DNA of 13,251 nt, from NCBI GenBank assembly GCA_902494605.1, contig CABUUG010000040.1:1-13251 (forward strand), written 5' to 3'. The DNA comes from an uncultured Collinsella sp. (GTDB lineage Bacteria; Actinomycetota; Coriobacteriia; Coriobacteriales; Coriobacteriaceae). The stretch's first letter is position 1, and the number at the start of each line of letters is the position of its first letter. The notes under the pieces were generated by a model. The model made no database searches. It saw nothing but the letters and a program-made list of their open reading frames with translations, and was not told the origin of the DNA. This document shows, piece after piece, positions 6,369 to 12,594 of this stretch. The translations under genes were made by a program, and so were the position numbers.

Positions 6369-7199
6369 TTACTTCTTACGGCGACGAATGATGTGCTGGT
6401 TCGAGACCTTCTTCTTCTTGCGCGTACGAAGGCCCTTCGTCGGCTTACCCCAGGGGGTAACGGAGGGACGACCAGAGGTGTGGTTCTTGCCCTCGCCACC
6501 GCCGTGCGGGTGGTCGACAGGGTTCATGACGGTACCGCGGACGGTCGGGCGCACGTTCATGTGACGCTTACGGCCGGCCTTGCCGATGACGATGTTGGAG
6601 TGATCGGCGTTGCCGACCTCACCGACGGTGGCGCGGCAGGTAACGAGGATGCGGCGCATCTCGGAGGAAGGCATACGGACGATAGCGTACTTGCCCTCCT
6701 TACCCATCAGCTGGCAGGAGTTACCGGCGGAACGGGCGATAGCAGCGCCCTTGCCCGGCTGGAACTCGACGGCGTGGATGAGCGTACCGACGGGAATGTC
6801 GGCGAGGGGCAGAGCGTTGCCCGGCTTGATGTCGGCGTCAGAACCGGACATGATGGTCTGACCGACCTCGAGGCCCTTGGGGGCCAGGATGTAGCGCTTC
6901 TCACCGTCAGCGTAGTGCAGCAGAGCGATGCGAGCGGAACGGTTCGGATCGTACTCGATCGTGGCAACCTTGGCGGGCACGCCGTCCTTGTTGCGCTTGA
7001 AGTCGATCACGCGGTAACGACGCTTCACGCCGCCGCCCTGGTGGCGGGTGGTGATGCGGCCGTTGTTGTTACGACCGGCCTTCTTGGGCAGGGGCTCGAG
7101 AAGAGACTTCTCGGGCTTGGTGCAGGTGATCTCGGAGAAATCGGAGATCGTCTGCCAACGCCTACCAGCGGAGGTCGGCTTAAGGTGCTTTACAGCCAT
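6369..7199 (-). CDS. rplB: 50S ribosomal protein L2
   Basis: A 276-residue protein essential for subunit association and peptidyl transferase activity. It contains the RNA-binding OB-fold and the SH3-like domain, with the invariant loop MNPVDHPHGGGEGK in which His230 corresponds to the functionally important His229 of E. coli. The open frame continues upstream to 7274, but I chose ATG 7199 because MAVKHLKPTSAGRR is the true N-terminus of the family and AAAGGG stands upstream at good distance. A 179-nt gap with several hairpins separates it from L23, so L2 probably starts a sub-operon reaching to S17. Confidence 0.98.
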   Translation of the reverse strand: MAVKHLKPTSAGRRWQTISDFSEITCTKPEKSLLEPLPKKAGRNNNGRITTRHQGGGVKRRYRVIDFKRNKDGVPAKVATIEYDPNRSARIALLHYADGEKRYILAPKGLEVGQTIMSGSDADIKPGNALPLADIPVGTLIHAVEFQPGKGAAIARSAGNSCQLMGKEGKYAIVRMPSSEMRRILVTCRATVGEVGNADHSNIVIGKAGRKRHMNVRPTVRGTVMNPVDHPHGGGEGKNHTSGRPSVTPWGKPTKGLRTRKKKKVSNQHIIRRRKK

Positions 7200-7320
7200 T
7201 ACAATCCCTTTCAATAGGAATCCGTTAGCCATCGCAGACAGGGATTCGAGGTTCTGCCTCGGGTGCGATGACACCGGACGTATACACGGTTCCGGGCGTG
7301 TCCATTTTATACGCCCAAAA
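7200..7320 (-). promoter_or_regulatory. Structured L2 leader
   Basis: In transcription order (minus strand) it holds a hairpin GGGCGT/ACGCCC (7310-7315 with 7292-7297) whose loop contains TATAAAAT. Overlapping it is an alternative stem ACACG/CGTGT inside the 26-bp element shared with the L3 leader (7280-7305). Then follows a double stem CATCGCA/TGCGATG (7264-7270 with 7230-7236) enclosing CGAGG/CCTCG (7257-7261 with 7247-7251). The first two hairpins use the same bases and exclude each other. TATAAAAT may also be a -10 element; no good -35 is present. Confidence 0.5.
7280..7305 (-). repeat. 26-bp ribosomal leader element, copy A (before L2)
   Basis: On the minus strand it begins ATGGACACGCCCG and ends CCGTGTATAC. 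It matches 9145-9170 at 23 of 26 positions. The inner stem ACACG/CGTGT is kept in copy B, where C becomes U opposite G. It also opens a 26-codon frame (MDTP...), but no Shine-Dalgarno precedes it. Confidence 0.7.
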
Positions 7321-7324
7321 CCTT

Positions 7325-7360
7325 GAGCTCTCGCCTCCCCTATTTGGGAGGCATGAGCTC
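7325..7360 (-). terminator. Attenuator-like hairpin between L23 and L2
   Basis: A 7-bp stem GCCTCCC (7333-7339) with GGGAGGC (7346-7352) over a 6-nt loop, extended after a 2x2 internal loop by GAGCTC (7325-7330) with GAGCTC (7355-7360). On the minus strand it is followed by AAGG and then TTTT. It lies 19 nt past the L23 stop. The T run is short and displaced, so partial termination is more likely than complete. Confidence 0.5.
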
Positions 7361-7378
7361 ACTCAACAGCAGCGAGTC

Positions 7379-7666
7379 TTAGGCCTGGTTGCCAAAGACC
7401 TCGATGGTGTCGCCCTCGGCCAGCGTGACGATGGCCTTCTTCCAAGAACGGGTCTTGCCGGCGACATAGCGCACGCGCTTGGTCTTGGGCTTGACCGTCA
7501 GGGTGTTCACGCGAACGACCTTGACGCCGAAGATCTCCTCGACAGCGTCCTTGATCTGATACTTGTTAGCATCCTTGGCGACCTCGAACGTGTACTTGTT
7601 CAGCTCCATGCCGGAGAAGGAACGCTCGGACACGATCGGACGGATGATGATCTCATGGGCGGTCAT
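7379..7666 (-). CDS. rplW: 50S ribosomal protein L23
   Basis: A 95-residue protein at the tunnel exit, the known docking point for trigger factor and SRP. Typical sequences are IIIRPIVSERSF, YTFEVAKDANKYQIKDAVEEIFGVKVVRVNT and the GKTRSWKKAIVTL block. Its ATG directly abuts the L4 TAA stop, and the Shine-Dalgarno GGAGGTG sits in the last codons of L4. It ends the first module of the cluster before the hairpin-rich gap ahead of L2. Confidence 0.98.
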   Translation of the reverse strand: MTAHEIIIRPIVSERSFSGMELNKYTFEVAKDANKYQIKDAVEEIFGVKVVRVNTLTVKPKTKRVRYVAGKTRSWKKAIVTLAEGDTIEVFGNQA

Positions 7667-8293
7667 TTATGCAAGCACCTCCCCGAAGTGAGCGGCGATG
7701 TCGGCGGGCATCAGCACAGCGTTGTTGTTGACGAGATCGTAGGTGTTGGCCTCGTCAGCGGTGATGATGAACGTCTTGGGAATGTTGCGGAACGACAGGT
7801 AGGCGTTGACGTCCTCATCGCGAACGATGATGGTCAGACGCTTGCCCTCAAGACCGAGAGCCTTGAGCATGGCGACGGCAGCCTTGGTGGAAGGCTTCTC
7901 GAAGCCGTAGTCGTCGACGAGCACGAGCTCGCCATCGGCCAGCTTGGCGGACAGCGCGGAGCGCATAGCCAGCTTGACCTCCTTGTTGTTCATACGCTTA
8001 GCGTAGGAACGGGGCTTGGGGGCGAAGACAACGCCACCGTGACGCCACTGGGCAGCACGGATGGAACCCTGGCGGGCACGGCCGGTGCCCTTCTGACGCC
8101 AAGGCTTCTTGCCGCCACCGGAAACCTCAGAGCGACCCTTAGCAGACTGGGTGCCCTGACGCCAAGAGGCCATCTGGCACTTGACGATGTGGTGCATAAC
8201 GTGGATGTTCGGCTCGATGCCGTACACCTCAGCGGCGAGCTCGGCCTCGGCGACCTTCTTGCCCTCGCTGTTCTTTACTTCAAACTTTGCCAT
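7667..8293 (-). CDS. rplD: 50S ribosomal protein L4
   Basis: A 208-residue large-subunit protein whose extended loop reaches the peptide tunnel. The loop is recognisable from SGGGKKPWRQKGTGRARQGS and the following RWHGG-like and VFAPKPRSY motifs. In E. coli L4 also represses the S10 operon by binding its leader RNA; by analogy, it is a candidate ligand for the L3 or L2 leader here. ATG 8293 has AAGGAG 9 nt upstream. It lies 46 nt after L3. Confidence 0.98.
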   Translation of the reverse strand: MAKFEVKNSEGKKVAEAELAAEVYGIEPNIHVMHHIVKCQMASWRQGTQSAKGRSEVSGGGKKPWRQKGTGRARQGSIRAAQWRHGGVVFAPKPRSYAKRMNNKEVKLAMRSALSAKLADGELVLVDDYGFEKPSTKAAVAMLKALGLEGKRLTIIVRDEDVNAYLSFRNIPKTFIITADEANTYDLVNNNAVLMPADIAAHFGEVLA

Positions 8294-8339
8294 TTAAGTG
8301 TTCTCCTTGGTATGACGCTGGGCTAAATGGGCTGGGCCC

Positions 8340-8960
8340 TTAGGCCATACGGATGGCGACGAGACCATTCTTGGCACCCGGGACAGCGCCCTTGACCAAG
8401 ATGAGGTTCTGCTCGGCATCGATGCGGACAACGGAAAGGTTCTTGACGGTAACGCGCTCGTTACCCATGTGACCGGCCATCTTGACGCCCTTGAGGACGC
8501 GCGCAGGATAGGCGCACTGACCGATAGAACCGGGGTGACGCTGGAAGTGAGAACCATGCGTCATAGGACCGCGGCGCTGACCCCAGCGCTTGATGCGACC
8601 CTGGAAGCCCTTACCCTTGGAGGTACCGATGACGTCGACCTTCTCGACATCAGCGAAATCAGCGACGGTGACGACCTCGCCGACCTTGTGCTCCTCGCCG
8701 TTCTCGACGCGGACCTCACGAAGGAAGCGGACAGGCTCGACGCCAGCCTTGGCGAAGTGACCAGCCATGGGCTTGTTCACGTTCTTGGCCTTGATGTCGC
8801 CGAAACCGATCTGGACGGCATCATAGCCGTCGGTTGCCTGAGTTTTAACCTGCGAGACAGCGCAGGGGCCAGCCTGGATGACCGTGACGGGAACGACGTT
8901 GTCGTCCTCGTCCCAAACCTGGGTCATGCCAATCTTGCGGCCGAGAATCATGCTGATCAA
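8340..8960 (-). CDS. rplC: 50S ribosomal protein L3, TTG start
   Basis: A 206-residue protein that initiates large-subunit assembly and reaches the peptidyl transferase centre. Seen are ILGRKIGMTQVW, the central RVKRWGQRRGPMTHGSHFQRHPGSIG-type loop (here RIKRWGQRRGPMTHGS), and the C-terminal VKGAVPGAKNG. I place the start at TTG 8960 rather than ATG 8951: TTG gives MISMILGRKIGMTQ, which fits the family's MIxxILGRKIGMTQ, and the only Shine-Dalgarno-like GGGA is 7 nt from TTG but 16 nt from ATG. That GGGA lies in a hairpin. It is the first gene of the cluster, with no S10 gene upstream. Confidence 0.96.
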   Translation of the reverse strand: MISMILGRKIGMTQVWDEDDNVVPVTVIQAGPCAVSQVKTQATDGYDAVQIGFGDIKAKNVNKPMAGHFAKAGVEPVRFLREVRVENGEEHKVGEVVTVADFADVEKVDVIGTSKGKGFQGRIKRWGQRRGPMTHGSHFQRHPGSIGQCAYPARVLKGVKMAGHMGNERVTVKNLSVVRIDAEQNLILVKGAVPGAKNGLVAIRMA

Positions 8961-9225
8961 GATATGATCCCAACTCTCGCGTGGTCTTGGGACAATGCGT
9001 ACACCACCGAGCGTACGCCCCTAGAGGACCACTACTTACACGACGTGCTCCCCAGCCTTGTATTTCGCCCGGACTACCTGACAACCCTATTAAGCAGGCA
9101 TTTTGTCCAGCCAGAATACTCCCCTGGTTTCACACAGCTGTTTAGTATACACGGCTGCGGGCGTATCCATCGAGATTCATATTTCACTCACATTGTTTAC
9201 GCAGGTAAAGTGCGTGGAGTCGCCT
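8961..9225 (-). promoter_or_regulatory. L3 leader and promoter region
   Basis: About 250 nt without a convincing gene. In transcription order there is a weak promoter-like pair (TTTACC at about 9202-9207 and TGAAAT 17 nt on), then the 26-bp element copy B (9145-9170). Next comes a hairpin GCGTAC/GTACGC (9013-9018 with 8997-9002). Last is a 6-bp stem TCCCAA/TTGGGA (8987-8992 with 8968-8973) that buries the L3 Shine-Dalgarno. The arrangement resembles an autoregulatory ribosomal protein leader; the ligand is unknown and the promoter call is weak. Confidence 0.5.
9145..9170 (-). repeat. 26-bp ribosomal leader element, copy B (before L3)
   Basis: On the minus strand it begins ATGGATACGCCCG and ends CCGTGTATAC, 23 of 26 identical to copy A at 7280-7305. 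The possible stem is AUACG/CGUGU with one G-U pair. As in copy A, the ATG opens a 26-codon frame with no visible ribosome-binding site. The similarity stops sharply outside the 26 bases. Confidence 0.7.
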
Positions 9226-9227
9226 GG

Positions 9228-9364
9228 GCTTGGCAGAGGGGCGGCGAAATATATTAAGTTTGCTGCTCTACAGTCCTGCGCAAGACGGAAAGCACATTAA
9301 GTGCTTTCCTTTGCGTGCGGAACTCGCGACAAACTTAATATATTTCGCCGCCCCTCTGCCAAGC
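9228..9364. repeat. Perfect 35-bp inverted repeat with inner hairpin
   Basis: Arm 9228-9262 is the exact reverse complement of 9330-9364, with a 67-nt spacer. The spacer holds GGAAAGCAC (9287-9295)/GTGCTTTCC (9301-9309) with loop ATTAA, plus CGCAA (9279-9283)/TTGCG (9311-9315). Each arm, read inward, contains TTGGCA, 16 nt, then TATTAA, a possible weak promoter, so the copies would face each other. It lies between the phosphatase gene and the L3 leader, at the left break of the ribosomal cluster. Confidence 0.9.
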
Positions 9365-9408
9365 TCGGGAGACGACACGTTGATGTCTGCTTAACTCTGC
9401 TCGCTCAG

Positions 9409-10035
9409 CTAATTACTTTGTTGGGGGTCCACTATTTGCTGGAGGGTGAACTTGCATTGAGACGGTTCGCCTTCTGCTTGTGGCTTTGCCTCATCGAAAT
9501 CGAAGATCATGATGGCGCAGTTGGGGAGTTTTGTTGGGAGCTCGAAGCCCTCTGGGGCTGCGGCCTTGATAAATTGGCGGCTGGCGCTGCCGTGGCTTAC
9601 TGCTAGAAGGGTTTCGATGCCCTCGGAGCCCATGATTTTGGTAAGCGCATCCACCATACGTTCTTGCAGCGCCTGGCTTCCTTCTCCTCCGAAGGGGACC
9701 AGGTCCTCGCCCGGATCCCAGACGTCGGTGGGCAGCGCGCCGTGCGGGCCTTCTTCGAAGGAGCCGTAGCAGCGCTCGATAATGCCTTCGCAGGGCTCGG
9801 CTGCTGCGTCCGGGCCGAGGAGCTCGCATGCGACGAGCTGAGCTGTGTCCATGGCTCGGCCTAAGGGCGAAGAGACCACTTTGTCGGGGACGACGCCGTG
9901 GCCCTTAAGCCATGCGGCTGCCATCCCGGCTTGCTGACGGCCCAGATCGGTCAGCGGCGAATCGCAGCGGCCCTGGACCAGCTTTTTGACGTTGAACTCC
10001 GTCTGACCGTGGCGGAGTAGATACAGCTTCTTCAT
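9409..10035 (-). CDS. Histidine phosphatase family protein (phosphoglycerate mutase-like)
   Basis: A 208-residue cytoplasmic enzyme of the branch-1 histidine phosphatase superfamily, which forms a phosphohistidine intermediate. The signature LYLLRHGQTEFN has the nucleophilic His9 in RHG. Arg60 sits in SSPLGRAMDTA and the second catalytic His148 in LLAVSHGSA. Between them is the acid-donor region IIERCYGSFEEG (85-96). It is closer to broad-specificity phosphatases than to true glycolytic mutases, but the substrate cannot be told. ATG 10035 has GGGGAGAG upstream. It follows the CDF exporter after 39 nt on the same strand and may be co-transcribed. No clear terminator follows it unless the inverted repeat downstream serves. 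Confidence 0.92.
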   Translation of the reverse strand: MKKLYLLRHGQTEFNVKKLVQGRCDSPLTDLGRQQAGMAAAWLKGHGVVPDKVVSSPLGRAMDTAQLVACELLGPDAAAEPCEGIIERCYGSFEEGPHGALPTDVWDPGEDLVPFGGEGSQALQERMVDALTKIMGSEGIETLLAVSHGSASRQFIKAAAPEGFELPTKLPNCAIMIFDFDEAKPQAEGEPSQCKFTLQQIVDPQQSN

Positions 10036-10074
10036 GCTCTCCCCTTCTGCATAACCTGCTTTGCCGGCACAGCC

Positions 10075-11229
10075 TTACTCGTGGGTATGCCCTACGTAGT
10101 CTTCGTCGATCGTAATCTTGGCAATCGACTTGGGAAATTCCGATTCGACCCGTTGTGCCAGCGCGTGCTTTAAGTCTTCGGCACTCATCTGCAGATCCGA
10201 GGGACGCACGCAGTCAAAGATCACGTTGGTGTGCGTAGGACCCGGCACACAGCGTAGGTCATGAATCGAGAGGCGGTTATCGATCTCCTGAGCCATGGCG
10301 TGAATGCGCAAGCGCATGCTCGCCACCTTGGGGTCATCGGTCACGATGGGATCGTAGTGAAGCGTGACGATCATGCCGTCTTCGTCCCTAAACGACTGTT
10401 CGATGTTATCGAGCGTGTCGTGGCTTTCCAGCGGGCTGGCCTCGGCCGCCATCTCGGCGTGCGCACTTGCAAACTTCCTGCCCGGGCCGTAGTCGTGAAC
10501 CATCAAATCGTGAACGCCCAAAACGCCGGGATAGCTCATGATTTTGTCTCGAATGTGCTTGACCAGCTTAGGATCGGGTGACTGGCCCAAAAGCGGGCTC
10601 ACCGTATCTTGAATAAGTTCAAGGCCGCTCCAGCCAATATAGGCGCCAACGGCAAGGCCAACCCATGCGTCAAGATTGATGTGCGTCACCTGCGAAACAA
10701 TCGCACATGCCAGCACGGCGCCTGTGGCAAGGACATCGTTCTTGGAATCCTGCGCGGTCGCATGCAGCGTCTCGGACTCAATGCGATCGCCGAGCTTTTG
10801 GTTGAGGGCCGCCATCCAGAGCTTTACGACCATCGAAAGCACTAGAACTGCCACCAGGGCAAGCGAGAACTCGACAGGTTCGGGGTGGATGATGCGCTCA
10901 ACCGAGGACTTCACCAGTTCAACGCCAATCAGCAGCACGAGCGCCGCCACGACCAATCCCGAGAGATACTCATAGCGACCGTGGCCGTAAGGATGCTCGG
11001 GGTCGGCCGGCTTGCTCGCCAGCTTAAAGCCCAGCACGCTCACGATATTCGAGCTGGCATCGGACAGGTTGTTCATGGCATCCGCCACAATCGAAACCGA
11101 TCCCGAAACCACACCAATTGCGCCCTTCGCAGCACAAAGCGCAACATTGGCGACAATACACACCATGCCAGCCAACGTGCCCACACGCGCACGATCGCCC
11201 TGTGCGCGCTTAACAATCCACTCGACCAT
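10075..11229 (-). CDS. Cation diffusion facilitator family metal exporter, probably manganese type
   Basis: A 384-residue inner-membrane antiporter exporting divalent metal in exchange for protons. Hydrophobic segments lie at about 17-41, 45-67, 88-113, 121-142, 164-183 and 187-207. TM2 has D50-x3-N54 (VADAMNNLSD) and TM5 has D161-x3-D165 (AQDSKNDVL). Zinc/iron members have D/D and H/D at these places; D/N/D/D resembles manganese-type exporters, so Mn(II) is my inference. HPYGHGRYEYL (79-89) is the family loop. The cytoplasmic domain contains VHDLMVHDYGPGRKFASAH, then a second similar segment SIHDLRCVPGPTHTNVIFD, giving a tail longer than minimal CDF proteins. ATG 11229 has only a loose GGGGGCGG upstream, so the start is moderately certain. 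Confidence 0.92.
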   Translation of the reverse strand: MVEWIVKRAQGDRARVGTLAGMVCIVANVALCAAKGAIGVVSGSVSIVADAMNNLSDASSNIVSVLGFKLASKPADPEHPYGHGRYEYLSGLVVAALVLLIGVELVKSSVERIIHPEPVEFSLALVAVLVLSMVVKLWMAALNQKLGDRIESETLHATAQDSKNDVLATGAVLACAIVSQVTHINLDAWVGLAVGAYIGWSGLELIQDTVSPLLGQSPDPKLVKHIRDKIMSYPGVLGVHDLMVHDYGPGRKFASAHAEMAAEASPLESHDTLDNIEQSFRDEDGMIVTLHYDPIVTDDPKVASMRLRIHAMAQEIDNRLSIHDLRCVPGPTHTNVIFDCVRPSDLQMSAEDLKHALAQRVESEFPKSIAKITIDEDYVGHTHE

Positions 11230-11313
11230 CTACATCCGCCCCCACGGTTCTACCTATATATCCATTGCTCAAACGGATTGTAGTGTAGCCACTTTGTCTC
11301 CCAGATACAAAGA
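11230..11313. other. Short gap between the permease terminator and the CDF gene
   Basis: Upstream sequence of the CDF exporter. TATATA-like bases around 11255-11262 could be a -10, but no matching -35 at normal distance is seen. No ORF, repeat or metal-sensing riboswitch is recognisable by eye. Confidence 0.4.
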
Positions 11314-11339
11314 GGCCGCAGCCCGCACGGGCCACGGCC
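11314..11339 (-). terminator. Intrinsic terminator of the EIIC gene
   Basis: An 11-bp stem, GGCCGCAGCCC (11314-11324) against GGGCCACGGCC (11329-11339), with a 4-nt loop. As minus-strand RNA it has two internal G-U pairs, and a modest TCTTTGT tail follows. It is 41 nt past the EIIC stop. Confidence 0.75.
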
Positions 11340-11348
11340 TTGGAGCAT

Positions 11349-11371
11349 GACAAAAGAATCGTCCTTTTGTC
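11349..11371. repeat. Hairpin GACAAAAG/CTTTTGTC just past the EIIC stop
   Basis: A perfect 8-bp stem (11349-11356 with 11364-11371) with a 7-nt loop, 8 nt after the stop codon at 11380 and before the GC-rich terminator. It may help termination or protect the 3' end; no T tail follows on the minus strand. Confidence 0.6.
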
Positions 11372-11379
11372 GCACAGGT

Positions 11380-12594
11380 TTATGCGCTTACTTCAGCAGC
11401 GCTCGCCACTGTTTCGGGCGAATCGGCTCCGTCCTCCGTCGCCTGTTCCTTCGTCGGCACCACACCAAAGCAGTAGCTCAGCGCCGCAGACACCGCAAAT
11501 GACACACCGCCGGCAGCGCAGCACCACAGCAGGTTCGAAATGCCGCCCGTGGCAAAGCCAATGACCATGAGGACATTCGTCATGCCGATGGTATAGGCCG
11601 TAACGTGGCCCACGGCCGCAACAAGGCCTCCGACGGCGCCGCCAATGGCCATGCACGTCAGGCACCTGCCATATTTAAAGCCGCAACCGTACAGCGCCGG
11701 CTCGCTTACGCCGCCAAGCACGCCCGAGATCGAATAGCCCAGCATGAGCGCCTTCTCGTCCTTATCCGCAACGCGGAGCGACGCGCCAAAGGGCATGCCC
11801 CAAACGGCGAACGTTGCCATCGTCGCGGCGATCAGGATGCACGAATCCGTTCCCACACTCATAAACTGCGCATAGGCGAGCGATAGGACGACGTTGCTGA
11901 CGCCCGCGATCTTAAGGAACTCCCAGCCCGCGGCAAGCCCCATGAGCGTGAGCAGCGACACGATGCCACCGGAATTGCCAAGCATAAACATAAGCTGGCC
12001 CAACAGCATGCCCAGATAGCTGCCCGCCGGTGCCGTAATACACAGCGAAACCGGAACCATGACAAGCATGGTCGCAAACGGAACGAACGAAAACGCCACG
12101 GCCTTAGGGATAACGCGCGAAAAGAAACACTCCACTCGCCATAGCACGGGCACCGAGATGAGAACCGGAATAACAGTCGTCGTGTAATCGTTGACCGGCG
12201 CGGGAAGCAGGCCATACACGGAAGTCATCGATGCCCCCGTCGTCGATGCGGCATCGACGAGCTTAAGCAGATCGGGCGCAATCAATACGCCGCCCAGCAT
12301 CATGCCCAGCTGCTCCGAGCAACCGAGCTGGCGGGCGGCCGCCCAACCAAGATAAATGGGCAAAAAGTAGTAGCCGGCGTTATAGAGCCAACTGTAGAAC
12401 AGGCGATAGATTTCGGAATCGGCAGACCACAGGCCCAGCATACCTTCGCCCATAATGACGGCGACGGTGCGGAACAACGCCGCGCAGACAATAAACGGCA
12501 GCGCCGACATCATGCTTTTGGACAGATAGTCCACCACGGCCATGGCGTTTGATGAAACCGTCGTTGTAAACGAGGTGTTAGAAACTTGTGACAT
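11380..12594 (-). CDS. PTS transporter EIIC subunit, sucrose/beta-glucoside (Glc) superfamily, stand-alone
   Basis: A 404-residue multi-spanning inner-membrane sugar permease of the phosphotransferase system. Family features are an N-terminal SKSMMSALPFIVCAALFRTV segment, GLLPAPVNDYTTTVIPVLI, WEFLKIAGVS, and the substrate-site motif GVSEPALYG (295-303), equivalent to the GITEP motif of EIIC. No EIIB domain (phosphocysteine) is fused at the N-terminus and no EIIA at the C-terminus; the tail is a short acidic Ala/Glu stretch. It therefore needs partners encoded elsewhere. I chose ATG 12594 because AAAGG lies 6 nt upstream. ATG 12618 (8 codons longer, with AAAGGG upstream) is possible; the frame further upstream overlaps accA and is spurious. 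The sugar is unknown. Confidence 0.9.
   Translation of the reverse strand: MSQVSNTSFTTTVSSNAMAVVDYLSKSMMSALPFIVCAALFRTVAVIMGEGMLGLWSADSEIYRLFYSWLYNAGYYFLPIYLGWAAARQLGCSEQLGMMLGGVLIAPDLLKLVDAASTTGASMTSVYGLLPAPVNDYTTTVIPVLISVPVLWRVECFFSRVIPKAVAFSFVPFATMLVMVPVSLCITAPAGSYLGMLLGQLMFMLGNSGGIVSLLTLMGLAAGWEFLKIAGVSNVVLSLAYAQFMSVGTDSCILIAATMATFAVWGMPFGASLRVADKDEKALMLGYSISGVLGGVSEPALYGCGFKYGRCLTCMAIGGAVGGLVAAVGHVTAYTIGMTNVLMVIGFATGGISNLLWCCAAGGVSFAVSAALSYCFGVVPTKEQATEDGADSPETVASAAEVSA

Noticed and set aside
7230..7270. tRNA-like look of GGGATTCGAGG in the L2 leader
   Set aside because: No acceptor, anticodon or D arm can be formed and there is no CCA end; it is a simple double stem.
7200..7274. L2 reading frame extended to 7274
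   Set aside because: The extra 25 codons have no homology to L2, overlap the leader hairpin, and a good ribosome site and the family N-terminus support ATG 7199.
7268..8326. Long plus-strand open frame (352 codons) opposite L4 and L23
   Set aside because: It is a mirror of the biased codon use of the ribosomal genes on the other strand; the Leu/Gly/Asp-rich low-complexity translation matches no family. The same holds for plus-strand frames at 5150-6133, 6339-7217, 8469-9257 and 1741-2778.
9092..9170. 26-codon MDTP frame as a real small gene
   Set aside because: No Shine-Dalgarno, and the similarity to the other copy stops after nine codons; kept only as a finding.
9301..9606. Plus-strand 101-codon frame beginning inside the inverted repeat
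   Set aside because: It overlaps the phosphatase gene on the other strand, has no ribosome site, and its start lies in the inner hairpin.
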